Assembly: GCA_004151065.3 (NCBI GenBank)
Contig: NWUY0304265321.1
Coordinates: 1 to 64,000 of the forward strand
Length of the DNA: 64,000 nucleotides
Direction of reading: 5' to 3'
Source: Larix sibirica
Taxonomy: Eukaryota > Streptophyta > Pinopsida > Pinales > Pinaceae
This document shows positions 1-10,760 of this stretch, in pieces. A program made the translations under genes and the position numbers. Position 1 is the stretch's first letter. Every line of letters begins with the position of its first letter. The notes beneath the pieces were generated by a model. The model was not told where the DNA came from and made no database searches. It saw only the letters and a program-made list of their open reading frames with translations.

Positions 1-554
1 AAAGTTGTAAATTGAAAAGTGATAAGGTTGCCTCTCGTGAAAAGCTACCCCGCCCATTTCTCGGTTGACCACCCCTCTAAGTGGTAAATTCACGAGTTAA
101 AGGGTGGCGTTGCCCATCCAGAGTAATACTAGCCATACTACGGTCGCCCAGACCCCAAAAGAAATAATAAGGAAAGGAATGGAAGAAGTGGCTCGTGGAG
201 GCGGGTATAAAAACACTCAACTATGGGCTTTTGGGTGGGCTATTAATTCCCTGCTGCATTAAAGGACCTTCACTCCCAATCTGTCCTGTACTTTCGCTAC
301 TTAACCCTTATTTCATGTGCAGCCTCGTTAACTATGGGCCTTCTATGACTGGGCAAAAAGACTGCTTCACCCCCACATATTGCCTATCGAAGTGATGTAT
401 AAAGAAAACACCTTAGGTACGCTGCACCCCTCTGCTCAGGTAAGGAACCCAGTAAGTAAGGTCCTGAAAATAAGGTCCTGCCCAGGAAAGTTTGCTGACC
501 GACTTACCTCATGAAAACCCCCGTTTTGTACATGTGTCCCGGTAGCTTCACTTT
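1..554. other. Spacer without recognised gene
   Basis: I see no gene, tRNA or clear repeat here. A frame of 66 codons at 195-395 (plus) begins at a non-ATG codon and has no recognisable motif. The purine/pyrimidine mix and intermediate GC resemble the rest of the window. Confidence 0.5.
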
Positions 555-712
555 GTATTGGAAACATTGTAATTTATTGTAAACATTGTATTGTAAACAT
601 CCCTTATCGCGGAAACATACCTCCCCAATTGCGTAAACATCCCTGATCGGAAACATAACTCATTGCGTAAAAAGAACTTATCGGGAAAATACCTCATTGT
701 AAACATAACTCA
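555..712. repeat. Degenerate tandem repeat with GTAAACAT core
   Basis: The core GTAAACAT or GGAAACAT recurs about eight times, alternating with CATTGCG/CATTGTA and CCTTATCG/CCTGATCG segments, at a spacing of roughly 20-25 bases. Units have diverged by substitutions and small indels, so this is an old local expansion. No coding frame runs through it. Confidence 0.75.
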
Positions 713-1079
713 CCTCCTTCCTGTTCACGTCAAGCTGTTAACACACTTAGAATCACCTCACTTCTAAGCAGCACCCTCCTGAGCATGGGGAATCGCAAAA
801 AGTTAACGCACATAGGATCATCACCACCACCTCCTTCCATAAATAGGAAATCGAGAACAGCACGTAGAACGACTCCTTTTGTGTACGGGGGATCAACGAC
901 AGGTCACGTAGAACTGGGAAGGGGTATGGGTAATGTGGTAAACCGGCCAGCAACACATAAATTAGATACCTCTCTCTATCGTTACACCTTTGCATAAAAC
1001 ACTTCTTCTGGCGAAATATACCGGGAAGGAGAATAACCCGGCGGTAAGGAGCATCATATTTATTTATTTATTGGTGCAC
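713..1079. other. Spacer, nothing recognised
   Basis: Short overlapping frames on both strands (70-80 codons around 753-997) are mutually antisense and carry no motif I recognise. No structural element seen. Confidence 0.5.
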
Positions 1080-1957
1080 CTAAAAAGTCATATGTCTCGA
1101 AGACCTGTTGTCCACATACCATCCAACACTAGACATAGTGTTAGAAGAAAAACTGGCAAGCATGGTTTAGGTGGTTTCATGCAAGGATGATGACCCATCC
1201 ACTGTAATCTCTACATTTTGTGTTTTATTCTTTGCTTTCCCTTTCTTTTCTGGACACTGATCAGCATAATGAACCATCTGATGACATAAAAAACACATCA
1301 CCTGACTCAAATCTTTATTCTTACCCTTATTGTTACTTTTTTTCTTCATCCTCCCAATGAGAGCAATCTCATCTACTTCTTGTTTCCCTGAAAAAGCCTG
1401 TAACTTTCTTTATTCCTGCACAAGATAATCCCAAAGCCTCATGAAATTTGGCAACTTGTAAAAAAAAGAAACACCCTGAACAAAAGGCCTCCATGATGAA
1501 GTAAGTCCATTCAAATCAAAGGACACCAACACTTGATCCTCCACCTTAGTCCCAATGGCTCCCAACTGATCCTTCAACTTTGTGATCCTGGATAAGTAGC
1601 TCACCACAGTATATGTCTTGTTTATGCAAACTGCTAAAAGCTAGTTCCTCAAGTGCATCTGACAATAAACACAAGAACTTTGAAACAAATAAACCAAAGC
1701 CTTGAACATGTCCCTTCCTCTCGTCTTCTCCACAACATGGGCAAAGGATTGATCCTTCACAGATTAAAGAATGATTCTCATGGTCTTGGCCTCCTTACGA
1801 TGGGCGACCACCCAAACTGGATCGGCAGGTTCCGGAATCTCTTTCTCAATATGTTCCAATGATCGACTTCCCTCATAAGCATATGTAACCTAACTTTCCA
1901 AGGAACAAAATTGGAAGCTCCATCCAACCTATCACACTCTCTAATGCTGAGAGCCAT
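1080..1957 (-). pseudogene. Ty1/copia gag-protease remnant
   Basis: This is the start of a Ty1/copia retrotransposon polyprotein, read on the minus strand. An ATG at 1957 opens a frame with the copia gag N-terminal pattern (LDGASNFVPWKVRLHMLM). After a frameshift near 1860 the gag core follows (KDQSFAHVVE, then VSYLSRITKLKDQLGAIG at about 1604-1551, then SSWRPFVQG). A CCHC zinc knuckle, CX2CX4HX4C, lies at about 1295-1250, with the usual Gly before His changed to Val. It is followed in frame by the protease lead-in GWYVDNRSSRHM at about 1124-1089. In intact elements the active site reads D-S-G-A/S; here it is D-N-R-S, so catalysis is lost. In-frame stops lie just after the gag core (about 1410) and at 1167-1169. 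No integrase or reverse transcriptase follows, so only the 5' end was transferred or kept. In the living family, gag packages the element RNA. Identification by motif is firm; the lineage is not assigned. Confidence 0.88.
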
Positions 1958-4558
1958 CTAAAAAAATCCTTAAGTACACAAATTAATGATATATGAAGTA
2001 TAAAACAAACAACCCTTTCTAGGGCACAAATGTTTCTCCCAAGCAACTATGGTTTCACACCCTACAACCTTTCCTAGACAATGTGTTACCCCCTGATCTG
2101 TAGGGGTACATGATTTTGATGCAGTTGTGATGTTCATCACCTTATTGAAGTCCCACAGGTAATCTATGTCTGAGAGTTGTTATAGAGTGCTCATTGTCCC
2201 ATGTATGTGTGCCAGAGATTGACGAGATTACTTCCATTGTGTCCGTGCTTCCATGTATCCCGCACCATTTTACTTGTGGGGTGCCCTTTTATGTATTGCG
2301 GGTTCATTAGGGTGTTAATTGTGTACTCTATAGTGACTCATATACTCTAGACTTGATGGTTTTTTTATATGGATGTATCATGGTGTGGTCATAATTTCCT
2401 TCTAGATGAGTGTGTAATCTTGAGGCTAAGTTGTTTCCCTAGTTACTTAGGCAAGTGTAATCTCCATTTCATCACACTTCACCTAGCCATTTTTCATTTC
2501 GTGACATTTCACCTAGCCAAATCCACTCATTTCCATTTTGAGCCTTATCGTGATTAATCTCTCATATGTTAGACTAAAAAAGGTCCAAAAGTTCCCATGT
2601 TTCAAGTGCCAAGTTGAAAAATCTAACGTTGATGATGCAAAAAAAGTAAAATAATAAAAGCTTGAGTCGTGCCACCTTGCATTTAGCCTATGTCCCCCTG
2701 TCCTTATTTTTCATATTATATATATAAATAAAAAGGGATTGAGCCTAGATAATGGCCAAATTAAAGTAAAAGACTAAAAAGGGGTTGGAAACAAATAGAG
2801 GCTCAATAAATGGTAACTCAATGCTAAGTGCTCCCTTCAAAAAGGCATGCATGTGGAAATAAATAATAAACCCTAGCTCTTGAAAGCCAGAAGGTAGACC
2901 TAAAATCATTCATCAACTATGAGAAAGTCAATTCACGATCCCACTCCCCTTATCACTTTCATCCACTTCATTACCTTTTACCTTGCTTAGAGATCTAAAT
3001 AGCATATCTTTTCTTAGGGTTTTCGCATGTAATCGCGGTTAATGATGACTACACCATGATGAATCTAATGTAATGAGGTTTGATGGTTGAAAAGTTGTTG
3101 GGTTACTAGAAAAGTACACTTTATTTCTACTTTTATGCTTGTTTATACATGTTAGAGGATATTTCCCTAGTCATTGGTTAGAAAGGGTGTTCCCCTTTCA
3201 TGTGTTGAGGACGTTAACAATATAATTTTATGTTATATCTATGTAATTCACCCTTTCTTCGTATTTTAATGCACTTTTGCGGATCGCAAGGACTAACTTC
3301 ACATTTACATGTACTTTTGGGGGTATCTCATATCTTTGGCACATCTTTGGAGGCATGAGCACACTTGACATACTTGTGGGTGTAGCACATTGTACGAGGC
3401 ATCATTTCCATTTGTTTCTGTGCCCTAGGTTTACTCACTGCCTTTATAAGCAGATGTATTGGGATTGTTTCAACATTGCCACGATTCCTCTTGATGGCTG
3501 GTTTTCTCATTTATAATTCTATTTGGTCAAGAGACTGTCGGTTTGAGGGTAAAATTTTGAATCCGAACTCTTAGCTAGGCTTGGCCTGCATGCATATCTC
3601 TTTTTGTAAGAGCAACACACATATATATATGTTTTGGTATAGATCCATGAGATTTCTAGGATTTGAAAGGTGCATGAGCCTGTTCATTACTGTTAGGGTA
3701 AAGAGGTAAAACCAAGTTTTTGGAATTTATGTTCTGCATAGGCATCTATATATATATGGTTCTCATGTATTCTTGTTGAAGATGCAATAGGTATATGCAT
3801 AGAGTCTTTACTCTTTGAAGAAAAGATTGCTATTACAGGAATCTTTCAAACAGTACTAAGCAAATTTTACCAGTTATATTCTTATTAATTTCATTCATTT
3901 TATGCACGATTATGAACTCAAATCTGATAATGGGGTTTATAGCTACAGCTTTACTTTAAAAAGAATAATTTTGGATTTTTATTTCAATTTCTTCTATTCT
4001 AAGTCAATGATGTTAAACACAGCAAAATATTACGGTTTCAGGGTGACATCTAGGGTCTTTGAGACAACCTAAATATGCATAGGCTAGATAAGGACAATTA
4101 CATAGTTTCTTAGATGTTCTATTATTTCATTCTTTTATCTTTGCAAGCAACATCTAGATACATCTATCAACATAAATGATCTATAATAGATTACAGAGGC
4201 AAGAAGAGAAAAAGTAATGCATTGCTACAACTCGAAGAAATACAATCAGTATCATTTAAAGTAAGTATATGTTAAATCTTATATTACTATACCACTGCAA
4301 AATTAATAAGTTCAAAGAGATCGATGCGGGTATTAACTCTTATATAAACCTATACAATAAAAAAAGCTAACTAAAGAAGACATAAAAGAAAGAGAATAAA
4401 TAATAAAAAAGAAATAAGTCAATACATTATTGTAGTTCTTTCCGAGAACCCATTCTCAGTGCATCCTCACTCAAGTTTTTTCCCTGGGTTCTCTTTTCCT
4501 TACTCCACTGTACAGTTCAAATATTTTTCCCTAGAGGGACTCAATAGTGAAAACCTGA
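1958..4558. other. AT-rich, nuclear-like spacer
   Basis: This stretch is clearly richer in A/T than its surroundings and lacks the short organelle-type repeats seen elsewhere. It sits between a copia gag start and an LTR end in the same orientation, so part may be untranslated leader or flanking nuclear DNA that arrived with them; that is inference. A small hairpin (GTTACCCC ... GGGGTAC) lies at about 2085-2109. Frames such as 3277-3516 (79 codons, plus) have an antisense twin and no known motif. Confidence 0.45.
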
Positions 4559-4571
4559 GGCTCTAATACCA
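4559..4571 (-). other. Primer-binding site for initiator tRNA-Met
   Basis: On the minus strand the bases read TGGTATTAGAGCC. The primer-binding site of plant LTR retrotransposons that use initiator tRNA-Met reads TGGTATCAGAGCC, so 12 of 13 positions match. It lies three bases from a TGTTACA terminus, as expected where a 5' LTR meets the internal region. The internal part would lie to the left. Confidence 0.7.
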
Positions 4572-4574
4572 TTT

Positions 4575-5150
4575 TGTAACAGCCCAGCCCAGCATAATTG
4601 GCTATGAGGTAGGTTACCCAATCATTTTTTTTATCTAAGCCAATCCAAAAGCAACAAAACCAAGACAATGATACAGTAAGTAGCGGAAACATCATATACT
4701 TGTACCCTTATGCCTTGCTGATGACCGACTCCTTGTCTAAACCAGTGCTCCAAAATATAGTACCAATAAAAGGGGAAATTGCACCTAAGGGTTGATTTTC
4801 CACCCAACCAATGCAACACTTGAAACCAGGTGGTGCCCCTCAAACATGACTTAAGCTCAATCACCCTCCTACCGTCAGGTGAGCTCTTTCCCCTCACCCA
4901 AGGCAAGCTTCCTCTTTTCTAATTTATCCAAAGGTAACAGCTCATTTCCAAGAAAGTATCTTGGCTTTCCCCATCCCCCTCTCCAAGGTTACTAAATTAC
5001 TTGGGGCAGAATTATACTCTAGACAGAGTATAGAAGGGAGCAGTGATCCCAGATTACATTCCTACAGATTCACAGATGTCTGACACACTGACAAAGCCTC
5101 TAGCAAAGGGAAAGTGAAAGATGTTAAGAGAGAAGCTTGGTTTGGTAGAG
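4575..5150 (-). mobile_element. Partial LTR next to a tRNA-Met primer site
   Basis: The LTR edge is set by the minus-strand terminus GGGCTGTTACA at 4575, next to the primer-binding site. The outer edge is not defined; I place it before the LINE fragment that begins near 5158. Bases 4861-4897 (CACCCTCC, then GTCAGGTGAGCT, then TTTCCCCTCAC) are closely matched at 60929-60964, suggesting a second, shorter LTR relic there. A 91-codon frame at 4631-4906 (minus) lies inside this LTR and is not a gene. No second LTR for this copy is seen, so the element is a fragment. Confidence 0.55.
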
Positions 5151-5157
5151 ATTTATC

Positions 5158-5590
5158 TCATTTGTACATCAGGATGATTCGCCTCTTCCTTTATTATTGA
5201 AGTTGAATGTTTCTCACTTGGAATCTCTCGATTTTAGAGCCTTAGTTCAAAGGGTTTGGAACCTTTCCCCTTTACCTCAAGGAGGCACAGAGTGGTTTAT
5301 TTGGTGGGATGTGGCCCTCTATCACACGGCTAAATTTATGTGAGGATGGGGTCTACTGATTGCATCCAAAAATAGGAAGGAATTAAAGGAGGCTCGAAGG
5401 AAGCTAGGGGAAACCCGTACATTCTTGGAGAAGCATTTGCACAACAACTCGCTTCAAGAAGATACAACGCAGTGGGAAACTGTTGTCCGGAGATAGGAAG
5501 AATATATTACATCAGGAGCTAGGGTTCGCGTCTCCAATGGATTAAGGAAGGGGATGTAGGCTATGTTACCCCTCATTTTGTATGAGGCTC
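5158..5590 (+). pseudogene. LINE fragment, endonuclease-RT linker
   Basis: A plus-strand frame from 5158 shows the pattern of plant LINE ORF2 between the endonuclease and reverse transcriptase: HLESLDFRALVQRVWNL, then EWFIWW, then a charged helical stretch (NRKELKEARRKLGETR), then GARVR. A shift of one base near 5533 brings in RLQWIKEGD, the conserved W-x-K-E-G-D block just before the RT domain. Stops at 5341 (TGA) and 5494 (TAG) interrupt about 130 codons. Intact LINE ORF2 has well over 1000 residues, so about a tenth is present. No RT follows; the nearest LINE RT piece is at 21655. The order and spacing of blocks make the assignment good; the subfamily is unknown. Confidence 0.78.
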
Positions 5591-6298
5591 CACTTGTGAT
5601 TTTCATGATGCACACTTGTGATTTTCATAAAATTTGCAGGTTTACAGGTTTATGGATCTTTTGGAGGACTAGGGGTACACATATACAGAGTGTACTTGTG
5701 CTTTGATCCGGAGGGTTGCACTTTTTATTTTCTTTGATGCCTTGGATGTTCGTTGATGTAGAGTGGATGCCTTTATAATGTTTTGCTTGATGTACTTGCC
5801 TATCATGGAGATGCATTACACTTGTTCTACACATACTTGGATGGTTAATAAATGATGACATTTGTTCCCCTTGGTGTGAAAACATCCTAGTCATTATGGG
5901 CTAGGTTGGCATCACATTTGAATCTAATTTGGTTGACTTCATGATGGACTAGAGTACATGGCATGATCTCCCTTCTTTACATGATTTAACAAGGTTTTTT
6001 GGATGACATGGTATAGTGTGGCACGTGTAGATGGCATAGCACAATGGAGGCCTCATTTCTTCCCTCCCCTTCCCTTTCTTGTCTCTCCTTCCTTTCCTCT
6101 TTTGTTATCGGTCCTAATCTAGCAAGCGTTATTTTTCTTTATTTCAATCGCTCTTAACAGGTGACCGCTCGGTTATTCTATACATTATAATACACCATTA
6201 GTTGGATTAGTTGTATTTGTTGTCTTGTTGGATTCGTTGATTCGTTTCCTATTTATTTGACTAGTTTATTTTCCTATTAGCTATCTATCTCTATTGTT
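5591..6298. other. Spacer after LINE fragment
   Basis: T-rich, with no recognised gene. A minus frame of 89 codons (5625-5894) has no motif. The AT-rich character continues to about 6300, where composition shifts to the more GC-rich organelle-like type, so 5158-6298 may have arrived as one nuclear piece; that is inference. Confidence 0.4.
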
Positions 6299-6559
6299 TC
6301 ATATGTGTTTAGCAGGAGCAAGGGTCGCCGGAGCAACGAGACAGCTGGAGCCAGCTGCAGGGAATGTAGGGAAGGAAGCGCCGCACTGCCCCTTTCCGAA
6401 GAAGTAATAGAGAAATAAATATAGCCGGAGTGGCAAATAGATAATCCCAATACGAACGAGGGTCAAGGCAGACGACACGCCCAAAGGGTAAAACAGTAAG
6501 TCAGTAATTATTTGTCCCACTTGCCGAATCGTCAGAGCCAAAGTACATGTCCCACCCAC
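6299..6559 (-). CDS. Hypothetical 86-codon hydrophobic frame
   Basis: The frame starts with GTG and ends at a TGA. It reads as a hydrophobic protein with a possible membrane stretch (ALTLVRIGIIYLPLRLYLFL) and an Ala/Pro-rich tail. I recognise no family. The length is within what chance gives, and there is no start ATG, no neighbour in operon-like spacing and no promoter evidence. Listed only because composition is unusual for a chance frame. Confidence 0.12.
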   Translation of the reverse strand: MGGTCTLALTIRQVGQIITDLLFYPLGVSSALTLVRIGIIYLPLRLYLFLYYFFGKGQCGASFPTFPAAGSSCLVAPATLAPAKHI

Positions 6560-6890
6560 GAGGTGTTCATAAGGCTGGTTCGTTCGTAGGGGTTACGGGG
6601 GACCACTAAGGTCCTATGCAGGTCTTTCTAAATATTATACTTAAGAGAAGTTGAACTTGTCCATTTTAAGAAAGACAGGACCAAGAGGCTTCGCTCCTTA
6701 GCACCCCCATTCCATAAATAAACACCCAGTTTAATTCATGTTAGTTGTTATCCATGTAAGTTGGCTGGGGACTTGAAAACCCTTCTTATTTTACTTTGTT
6801 TCCTTTGTCACAACCTCCATTTTGAGGGGTTAATTACCCAACGCACATAAATAGTTTCTTCTTCCTGGAACATGCTATTTCTGGAAGTTT

Positions 6891-7325
6891 CTATATATGA
6901 TAGGGGATGCCCTTGCACCCAACCAATTTATTAAGGGCAGGCTCTCCGACAACAACCAATTTGAATATGGGAGCATTAGCCAATAAGAGAGAGTAATTTA
7001 AGAGAGAGTAATCTCTCAAGAGGTCTGCTGTGTTGGGGTGAGACCAGACAGGTAGGAAGGACAAATCTATAGCATCAGGGACATTAAAGTGGATTTTCTT
7101 ATTAATTAACATGGCCATTTAAAGATATGTTTACCTATTACAGGTAGGATGCCATTGGAGAGATTTAGTGATGGATGCCAAGCCAGTATCAACGAAAGAC
7201 CAAGTAAACTCCACGAAAGAACTCCCCCGTTCAATCCCGATAAAGAACCCCCAGAAGGCTAAGGGGGAACGCTGACTCACTAAAGCTTTCGTGGTAAGGT
7301 CACTGCTAACAAATGGTGAGTACAT
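6891..7325 (-). pseudogene. Unidentified frame of 145 codons with two stops
   Basis: From ATG at 7325 one frame runs 145 codons on the minus strand with only two closely spaced TAA stops (about 7130 and 7120). It has hydrophobic and aromatic blocks (SPLAFWGFFIGIERGSSF; LANAPIFKLVVVGEPALN). The middle part is made by a copy of the dispersed GGTCTGCTGTGTTGGGGTG element, read as PVWSHPNTADLL. I recognise no family. Such chimeric frames built across repeats are common in plant mitochondria, and this may be no more than that. Confidence 0.25.
7021..7055 (+). repeat. Hairpin-like dispersed repeat, copy 1
   Basis: The core GGTCTGCTGTGTTGGGGTG is followed by AGACC, so GGTCT and AGACC can pair as a short stem around a G-rich loop. 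Two further copies lie at 22196-22234 and 44581-44618. The trailing bases (CAGACAGGTAGG) resemble those of copy 2 (CATACAGGTTGG). Confidence 0.75.
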
Positions 7326-7599
7326 GGAGAATGCAATAGATCGGTACTTAGATATTTATCTCATACTTATATCATTCCTGTTTCCTTTATTGGATACCGC
7401 TCGAACGGGCCTGCGCATGCACCAATTATACAATTAGAACATAATAATTTCATTGCCCTTGTAAGATCCAGACGTCTAAAAACAGTGAGTGCTATCTGCC
7501 ATATCTAATATCCTTCCACCAATTCCATTGCTGTTTCCCCCACCGCTTAAAATATAGAAAGGTAGTGCTACATTTCATTATCTCGAATATGCTTCTAGT

Positions 7600-7790
7600 T
7601 ATCCTAGGTATTATGTTGCTAATAGCTCTGCTCCTGATGGTACTTCTAAGACTAGTGCTGGCTTTTAATATGGATGATCTTCACTGAATATGTATACAGC
7701 TTTGGCTTCTAATAATCCTAGCGCTGCTAGTGCCGCTGGTTATACCCAACCTAGTTAGGAATCGGGTACCACTATTTAGTTAGCTTTTCG
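7600..7790 (+). repeat. Ala/Ser/Thr/Gly/Tyr triplet repeat, locus 1
   Basis: The phase starting at 7618 reads ANSSAPDGTSKTSAG, then after stops LASNNPSAASAAGYTQPS. Codons are mostly of purine-N-pyrimidine form (GCT, GGT, ACT, AGT). It belongs to the dispersed three-periodic family described in the findings. Stops are frequent, so I treat it as a repeat and not as a gene. Confidence 0.5.
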
Positions 7791-9559
7791 GGACAGGCTC
7801 CCAGATACTAGGAATTCAGACTGCTAGGACCTTTCAATCTCTACTTTGACTTTATGTGCATGCTATCAACCTGGGTGGACGTATTAACAACCTTTATAGA
7901 ATAGAACCGATCGATCCATTACCTGAACTTAGAGCATTCACGGGCTTCGATACAGCATTAACAGCCTTACATAACACTTACTTAATTAATTAGTATGCGG
8001 GGTACCCCTAGGATTATTGTACCGGCCGAGGCGGATACTCTTTAGTAATTATCCTACACTGCAAGGAACAGACCTCATAGCCTTTCAGTTTAGGACCTAC
8101 TACCCATGTGGATACCCACCCACCTATAAACCTTACCCAACCCTGATAACCTATTTACTTCACCCAGGAATACCTTTGGAGGGGAGACATGCTATCCGTT
8201 ATTTACGTGCATGCTGTTATACCTGACTTTACTTACTCCCTTCACCCTAGGAGGAGATGGAGTTATGCCCTAACCCATTTATGAAGCCAGGAAAACTAAA
8301 GTAGGCATGGCATGCTATTTACCCCTCAACCCTTGTAAATGGTACCTACCCCCTAGTCAATCTCAAATTAGGTTCGACCCATGCACACCTACCTAGCACT
8401 ACAACCACAGCAACCACCAACTATACAACCCAATGGGAAGAATACATTAAGGGTTGGGGACATTCCGACGTAAAGTAACCTTTTGCACCTGGGGGGGAAG
8501 ATCGACACTAGGTCGAGGAATCTACAAAGGTCCATTAGTGGCTGGATGAGAATGATTTAAGTCAATAGGTAGTGCTTTGGGGGGGCATGCCATACTGACA
8601 GGATAGGGTATATAGTTTAATATTGACCAAATCCATGTACAAGATTTAGTAAGTAACATCTTCAGAAGGGTTGGGATTGGCAGGTTGACCGACTAAGCGC
8701 ATAAAATACAAAAGCAGCTACAAGCGCTTCCCTTGCCTAACGATATATTGTTGTACTAATCCAATATTGTTGGCATGCTATGAATGATACTTTTATTGGA
8801 TACTTCATATTATATACGTAATTACGCGATCCAATATGCTCATCACGACCAATTGCGAGGAGGGCTATCGGGTTCGTCTTGGCGATTGTGAATGTCCAAC
8901 TCACTCGTGCTCACTCCCCTTTTCGTAAGCCCTTAACCTTAACCCTCATTCCTCCTAGCGCAATATGACAACAGGACACACCTCATGCTACTGACTTGAA
9001 ATAAACGTTACGATATCTGCATTTGAAAAGGGCAATCTTAATTTCGACCTAAAATTGATCTCACCCGTGGTGAAACAATGCGCTATTAATATAACTAACC
9101 TACTAGGGTCCCCTCATCCTCATTGCGTTTTAGACCATTTGATCAAAGTGAATCCTCATTCGAGGAAGTTGCAGGCATAGCCATTCCTGGTTGCCTTGGT
9201 CTAGCCCAAGCCCATAAAAATTAACCATTTGCCTAGAAACGTAATAGCGCATAAGTTAGTTGGCGCACCTCTGTTGCTCCACAAGCTAGATACATGCCAG
9301 GTAAGCTATCCACACCAATATTGAACCGTGTTGAGATTCATAGGAGTTGAGTATCATTAATGAGGCGTTTAGAGTCACAGTTGGGGAATTTTTATAGTTT
9401 ATTCTAGCTTTATCCTATCTTTTGTCCTTCCCCTGGCCAGGGGTTCCTGAAGCCCGTGAATGTGCTTGTTTGATGAAGATCTCTTACTTCCCTATATATA
9501 TACGAGCTAATGCTTTCATCGCCGTCTAAGCGCTTTCTTTGGTATAACATGACTTACCC
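7791..9559. other. Spacer with Pro/Tyr/Thr-biased stretch
   Basis: No gene recognised. Around 8000-8440 one strand is rich in CCTAC, CTACC and ACAACC, giving short frames rich in Pro, Tyr and Thr. This includes a 69-codon frame at 8017-8226 without a family match. From 8450 to 9560 I see no structure beyond simple AT and CTTA-rich runs. Confidence 0.4.
8268..8315. repeat. Dispersed repeat shared with 60404-60460
   Basis: The blocks CCCTAACCCATT, then ATGAAGCCAG, then GGAA-ACTAAAGTAGGCA occur in the same order in both places. The second copy carries small insertions (GATGTC and GCCA). Function unknown. Confidence 0.7.
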
Positions 9560-10760
9560 CGGTGATTAATGGGTTCAACTGTTGTTGGTGGTGCTTGCTG
9601 TAGTTAGGAATTTCCTTACTTAGGAGCTTGCCTTAGAATGAACGACGGATGCGGCGTGTAGAACATGAGGCACTTTACCCGAACAACACTGACTTACCTT
9701 TTCTCAAACAGTGCTTGCTTAGTTAATTCCCGGAGAACAAAAAACAACCGCTAGAGACCTTGCTTGGATACTTGCCTGAGAATCACAACTGCTTACTGGA
9801 GTTATGCGGGGACCCTACCCCAAAGCCTTGATACGACCGGACGGAGGAACAGAGGAGCTTACCTTTATTACCCCTTCGGAATTATTGACGTTATAAGACT
9901 TCGCGAATGATATATAATTTATGCCCGGCCTGAACACAACAACTGCTTACTGTAGGTCGGGCCCCTATCCCACAGCTAGAGCTTACTTGAAACGAGCAAT
10001 GGAAGCAGCTTACCTTATGAATACTGCCTACTTCTACTTACCGCTTGCCCAACCACAAGTGTGGAGTGGACTACATACCCCACTGCTTTCTTTAAACCTG
10101 ACCAGGAGGAGGCAGCTTACCGAACTAACTCCGCTTACTGCTTCCCTGAGTTAGGTGCTTACCTTACTTAGAAGCTTACCTTAGAACAACAAACGCCGTA
10201 TGCTTTACTTACTTTGGAGCTTACCCGAATTAAGATGGAGCTTACCTGATGAGTTAGGTGGTGCTTACCTTTGAACGACAAACGCTATATATCTGGCTTG
10301 CTTACTTGCCCGAGAATTACGAACGCTATATTATGCCCGGCTCGCTTACTTACTTTCCATGTATTACCGCTATATGTGCCTGGTGGCTTCCTTCCTTGCC
10401 TGAGAACCAATGCCTTTTTTTCGCGTGGGGACACCCTACAGACTTCACACGACCGGACAAAGGAGCTTTCCTTAGCGCTTGCCTTACTTACTTCTTACTT
10501 GAACACGAGGAGAATCAGAAAGACTACCTAGTGCTTACCTTTTAACAACAACCGCTAGAGAGAGATTACCTGGCTTGCTTCACCGCTTATATTACTTACG
10601 TGATTTTACTGAGACGATCTTTCCATTTATGCATGGCTTGCCTTAGAGCAAACACTGCCTACTGGAGTTATGCGGGGACCCCGTTTACCTCCCCCACAGC
10701 CTTGACACGACCGGGACGGACGCTGAAGCTTACCTGGAGAACTACGCCTAATCACCTTCT
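9560..10760 (+). repeat. Diverged repeat field with GCTTACCT motif
   Basis: GCTTACCT, GCTTGCTTAC and TTGCCTGAGAA recur every 30-90 bases. A larger unit is visible: TACTGGAGTTATGCGGGGACC at 9794 recurs at 10659, each followed within about 45 bases by TTGA-ACGACCGG and then GAGGAGCTTACC or GAAGCTTACC. Partial copies lie near 9948 and 10430. The field looks like an old expansion that has mutated heavily. Open frames of 66-95 codons at 9921, 10258, 10271 and 10600 arise from the repeat and are not supported as genes. Confidence 0.65.

Noticed and set aside
4631-4906. 91-codon gene
   Set aside because: Lies inside the LTR next to the primer-binding site; no motif.
10258-10545. 95-codon gene
   Set aside because: Arises from the GCTTACCT repeat field; another phase of the same DNA is open too.
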